DNA from: Cyanobacteriota bacterium
Lineage (GTDB): Bacteria; Cyanobacteriota; Cyanobacteriia; Phormidesmidales; Phormidesmidaceae
Assembly (NCBI GenBank): GCA_027592485.1
Contig: JAQCKL010000288.1
Span: forward strand, 1 to 6,173
Direction of reading: 5' to 3'
Length of the DNA stretch: 6,173 nucleotides
This document shows positions 5,825 to 6,173 of the stretch, piece after piece. The translations under genes and the position numbers were made by a program. Position 1 is the first letter of the stretch. Each line of letters starts with the position of its first letter. A model generated the notes under the pieces. The model did not search any database. It saw only the letters and a program-made list of their open reading frames with translations, and had not been told where the DNA came from.

Positions 5825-6173
5825 ATGGTGAAATCAATAGAGAAATGGCAATTTGGTGATTTCCAAACCCCAGACAATCTTGCAAGAGAAGTGGTTCAGA
5901 TTCTTAGGACAAATCATCAGATATCGCCGAAAATTATCATAGAGCCAAGCTGTGGAAAAGGAGCCTTTATTCGATCTGCACTTAGTGCATTTGAAAATTC
6001 AAAAATTATAGGTTTAGATATAAATAAAGAGTATGTCAAGGAAACGAAGCTTTCTATATCTGAGTATTCAAACGCTGAGAACTTAACTATATATGAGTCC
6101 GACTTTTTTGACACAGATTGGAAAGATTTTATTTCAAATTTGTCGGGATATATTTTAGTAATCGGTAATCCTC
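5825..6173 (+). CDS. Adenine-N6 DNA methyltransferase, gamma class (3' end beyond window)
   Basis: This is the N-terminal 116 residues of a DNA methylase that would protect the host from the adjacent endonuclease by methylating adenine with S-adenosylmethionine. Motifs appear in gamma-class (M.TaqI-like) order: motif X WQFGDFQTP (8-16), motif I IIEPSCGKGAF (38-48) for cofactor binding, an acidic residue after strand 2 in IIGLDIN (61-67), DFF (93-95), and IGNP (113-116), the start of catalytic motif IV (NPP[Y/F]), cut by the window edge. ATG 5825 is 6 bp after the endonuclease stop, in a different frame, with AGATAAAG before it rather than a strong Shine-Dalgarno, which suggests translational coupling. 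Composition is AT-rich like its partner. A methylase subunit of a larger system is possible, but the small endonuclease favours Type II. Confidence 0.85.
   Translation, partial: MVKSIEKWQFGDFQTPDNLAREVVQILRTNHQISPKIIIEPSCGKGAFIRSALSAFENSKIIGLDINKEYVKETKLSISEYSNAENLTIYESDFFDTDWKDFISNLSGYILVIGNP

Noticed and set aside
5917..6114. Minus-strand 65-codon frame inside the methylase gene
   Set aside because: The + strand shows ordered methylase motifs X, I and the start of IV across the same bases; the minus frame is a shadow.

Overview
The window looks like cyanobacterial chromosome. It carries the inorganic-carbon transport pair sbtA-sbtB and six perfect copies of the HIP1 octamer GCGATCGC (294-301, 2197-2204, 2757-2764, 2848-2855, 3115-3122, 3577-3584). 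HIP1 is a hallmark of many cyanobacterial genomes. A genus cannot be named from the sequence alone.

Layout: 1-466 is a gene-free leader that holds inverted repeats and one possible 31-codon ORF. sbtA (467-1663, GTG start) and sbtB (1750-2082) follow on the + strand with strong ribosome binding sites. An intercistronic stem-loop lies between them, and a bidirectional intrinsic terminator (2102-2129) closes the unit. Convergent to it, on the - strand (2175-3506), is a class III omega-amino acid:pyruvate aminotransferase. Divergent from that gene is a secreted PotD-like ABC substrate-binding protein (3675-4718) with no permease or ATPase beside it.

From about 4720 the character changes. A 446-bp spacer holds a long hairpin without a U-tract and three tandem 41-bp units. 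It is followed by AT-rich, HIP1-free coding DNA: a small predicted restriction endonuclease (5165-5818) with a MutH/Sau3AI-like acidic-residue spacing, and 6 bp later the start of a gamma-class adenine-N6 DNA methyltransferase (5825 to the window edge, incomplete). This is probably a horizontally acquired Type II restriction-modification pair inserted beside metabolic genes.

Functionally, SbtA imports bicarbonate with sodium and SbtB, a PII-like trimer, gates it in response to adenyl nucleotides. The divergent aminotransferase and binding protein suggest uptake and transamination of polyamines or omega-amino acids, which is inference. The restriction-modification pair is unrelated to these. 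The least explained parts are the 41-bp repeats, the endonuclease family, and the structured regions around sbtA and sbtB.
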